NCBI GenBank assembly: GCA_025936195.1 | Contig: JAICTW010000152.1 | Location: 1-6,679, forward strand | Length of the DNA stretch: 6,679 nt | Direction of reading: 5' to 3' | Source of the DNA: Flavisolibacter sp. | GTDB lineage: Bacteria > Bacteroidota > Bacteroidia > Chitinophagales > Chitinophagaceae | Part shown: in pieces, positions 5,973-6,679 of the stretch | Layout of the letters: each line of letters begins with the position of its first letter | How positions within the stretch are numbered: the stretch's first letter is position 1 | Notes under the pieces: generated by a model | Told to the model about the DNA's origin: nothing | What the model saw: the letters and a program-made list of their open reading frames with translations, nothing else | Databases searched by the model: none | Program-made: the position numbers and the translations under genes

Positions 5973-6679
5973 ATGTCAGTCATTAAAAAAACAGCAATGA
6001 CTCCCTACTACAGCGGAAAAGGAATGCTAATGCTTATACCCATAAGTCTGATTCAGTTCACGCTCTTGTCTATCATCTCAAATGCATCAGCCCAGGTGAA
6101 AAAAACAACAGCTAAAAGCATTGTTCTTAACAAGGTCATTGATACGCTGCCGAAGCCTAATACCATCAATACGCTAATACATACACAGACTACCTCATTT
6201 CAAACGCCTGCACAAACTCCGAAAGCAATTGACAAAACGATCCTCTATCACAATTTTCAAAAACCCGACACCACGGTAAAATTCCAGGTGGTTAAGAACG
6301 GAGTGGTTGTTCGCACAAACACAGAAAAACTGAATGAGATCAAATTGAATACAGGTGAGAAACTGGTCCTTCATCCTAAGAAGGAAATTACGCCGGCAGA
6401 CCAGGCAACTATAACTAAACTGAGATCTGTTTCTTCCATACCATTTACGCAGGCCAATCTGAAAGTTCTTCCCGAAATGACTATTGAAGCTGTGGATTCG
6501 GGGATTAGGCAAATCAGTTATCAACTATACTTCTTCCCTTACCAGCCATTTACCTATAACGACAGCCTCAGAAAATTCCAATCCAAAATGGGATTTTTCT
6601 TTATGAGGTCAGATTCAGTTGCGGCAGTGAGTTCAATTGATCCGGTAAACATCATTGTTACATCAAACGATTTAAGGCA
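5973..6679 (+). CDS. Exported protein of unknown function, 3' end cut by window
   Basis: An uninterrupted frame of 235 codons runs off the right edge. Residues 5-40 form a signal peptide: KK near the start, a hydrophobic stretch LMLIPISLIQFTLLSII, then NASA with probable cleavage before Q41. Residues 42-90 are a Thr-, Lys- and Pro-rich linker (repeated TT, TP and KP), as in periplasmic or surface proteins. After that come mixed alpha/beta segments such as TTVKFQVVKNGVVV (100-113), without a motif I can name. I do not recognise the family. The frame is open back to a TAA at 5844-5846 but contains no ATG, GTG or TTG before 5973, so this is the first usable start; M9 (5997) is an alternative with a shorter n-region. 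No ribosome site is evident. It reads away from the long non-coding region, so its promoter should lie there. Confidence 0.75.
   Translation, partial: MSVIKKTAMTPYYSGKGMLMLIPISLIQFTLLSIISNASAQVKKTTAKSIVLNKVIDTLPKPNTINTLIHTQTTSFQTPAQTPKAIDKTILYHNFQKPDTTVKFQVVKNGVVVRTNTEKLNEIKLNTGEKLVLHPKKEITPADQATITKLRSVSSIPFTQANLKVLPEMTIEAVDSGIRQISYQLYFFPYQPFTYNDSLRKFQSKMGFFFMRSDSVAAVSSIDPVNIIVTSNDLR

Noticed and set aside
6195..6524. A 109-codon minus-strand frame at the right end
   Set aside because: It is antisense to the exported-protein frame, which has a convincing signal peptide. The minus-strand translation is Cys- and Phe-rich without structure.

Overview
The window looks like chromosomal DNA from a member of the Bacteroidota, probably near the Chitinophagales or Sphingobacteriales. 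The assignment rests on protein style and sequence features, not on a database match. There is a TonB-receptor-like outer-membrane barrel with an N-terminal carboxypeptidase-regulatory-like domain. Its C-terminal tail (FGNSK followed by a charged segment) is one I recognise from Bacteroidota. Intergenic DNA is AT-rich and no gene start has a good Shine-Dalgarno sequence. No rRNA, tRNA, CRISPR array or transposase is visible.

Layout, left to right. Positions 1-144 are non-coding and carry a good intrinsic terminator for the gene that follows. The leftward gene at 145-2601 encodes an outer-membrane beta-barrel protein of the TonB-dependent-receptor type. After a divergent gap of about 200 bp, a rightward gene (2806-3324) encodes a small class I SAM-dependent methyltransferase. 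It converges on a leftward gene (3385-5220, possibly starting at 5331) for a 611-residue phospholipase-D-like protein with two HxK...GSxN motifs, both lacking the usual aspartate. The final 25 bases of that gene and the adjoining spacer consist of a degenerate purine-rich heptad repeat. From the PLD-like gene to 5972 there is a non-coding stretch of about 640-750 bp. The rightward gene that follows (5973 to the window edge) encodes an exported protein of unknown function and is cut off by the end of the window.

Neighbouring genes alternate in strand, so there is no operon here and nothing shows that the four genes work together. I see no convincing multi-gene system such as a defence, secretion or biosynthetic locus. 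The most interesting structure is in the long non-coding stretch. Two identical 11-bp direct repeats lie 200 bp apart and symmetrically flank an imperfect inverted repeat with stacked internal hairpins, which would suit a small non-autonomous element or a structured RNA. To its left is a second patch of nested CAAAGAA-type inverted repeats that resembles a worn dispersed repeat. Both are inferences that a copy-number search of the host genome would settle.
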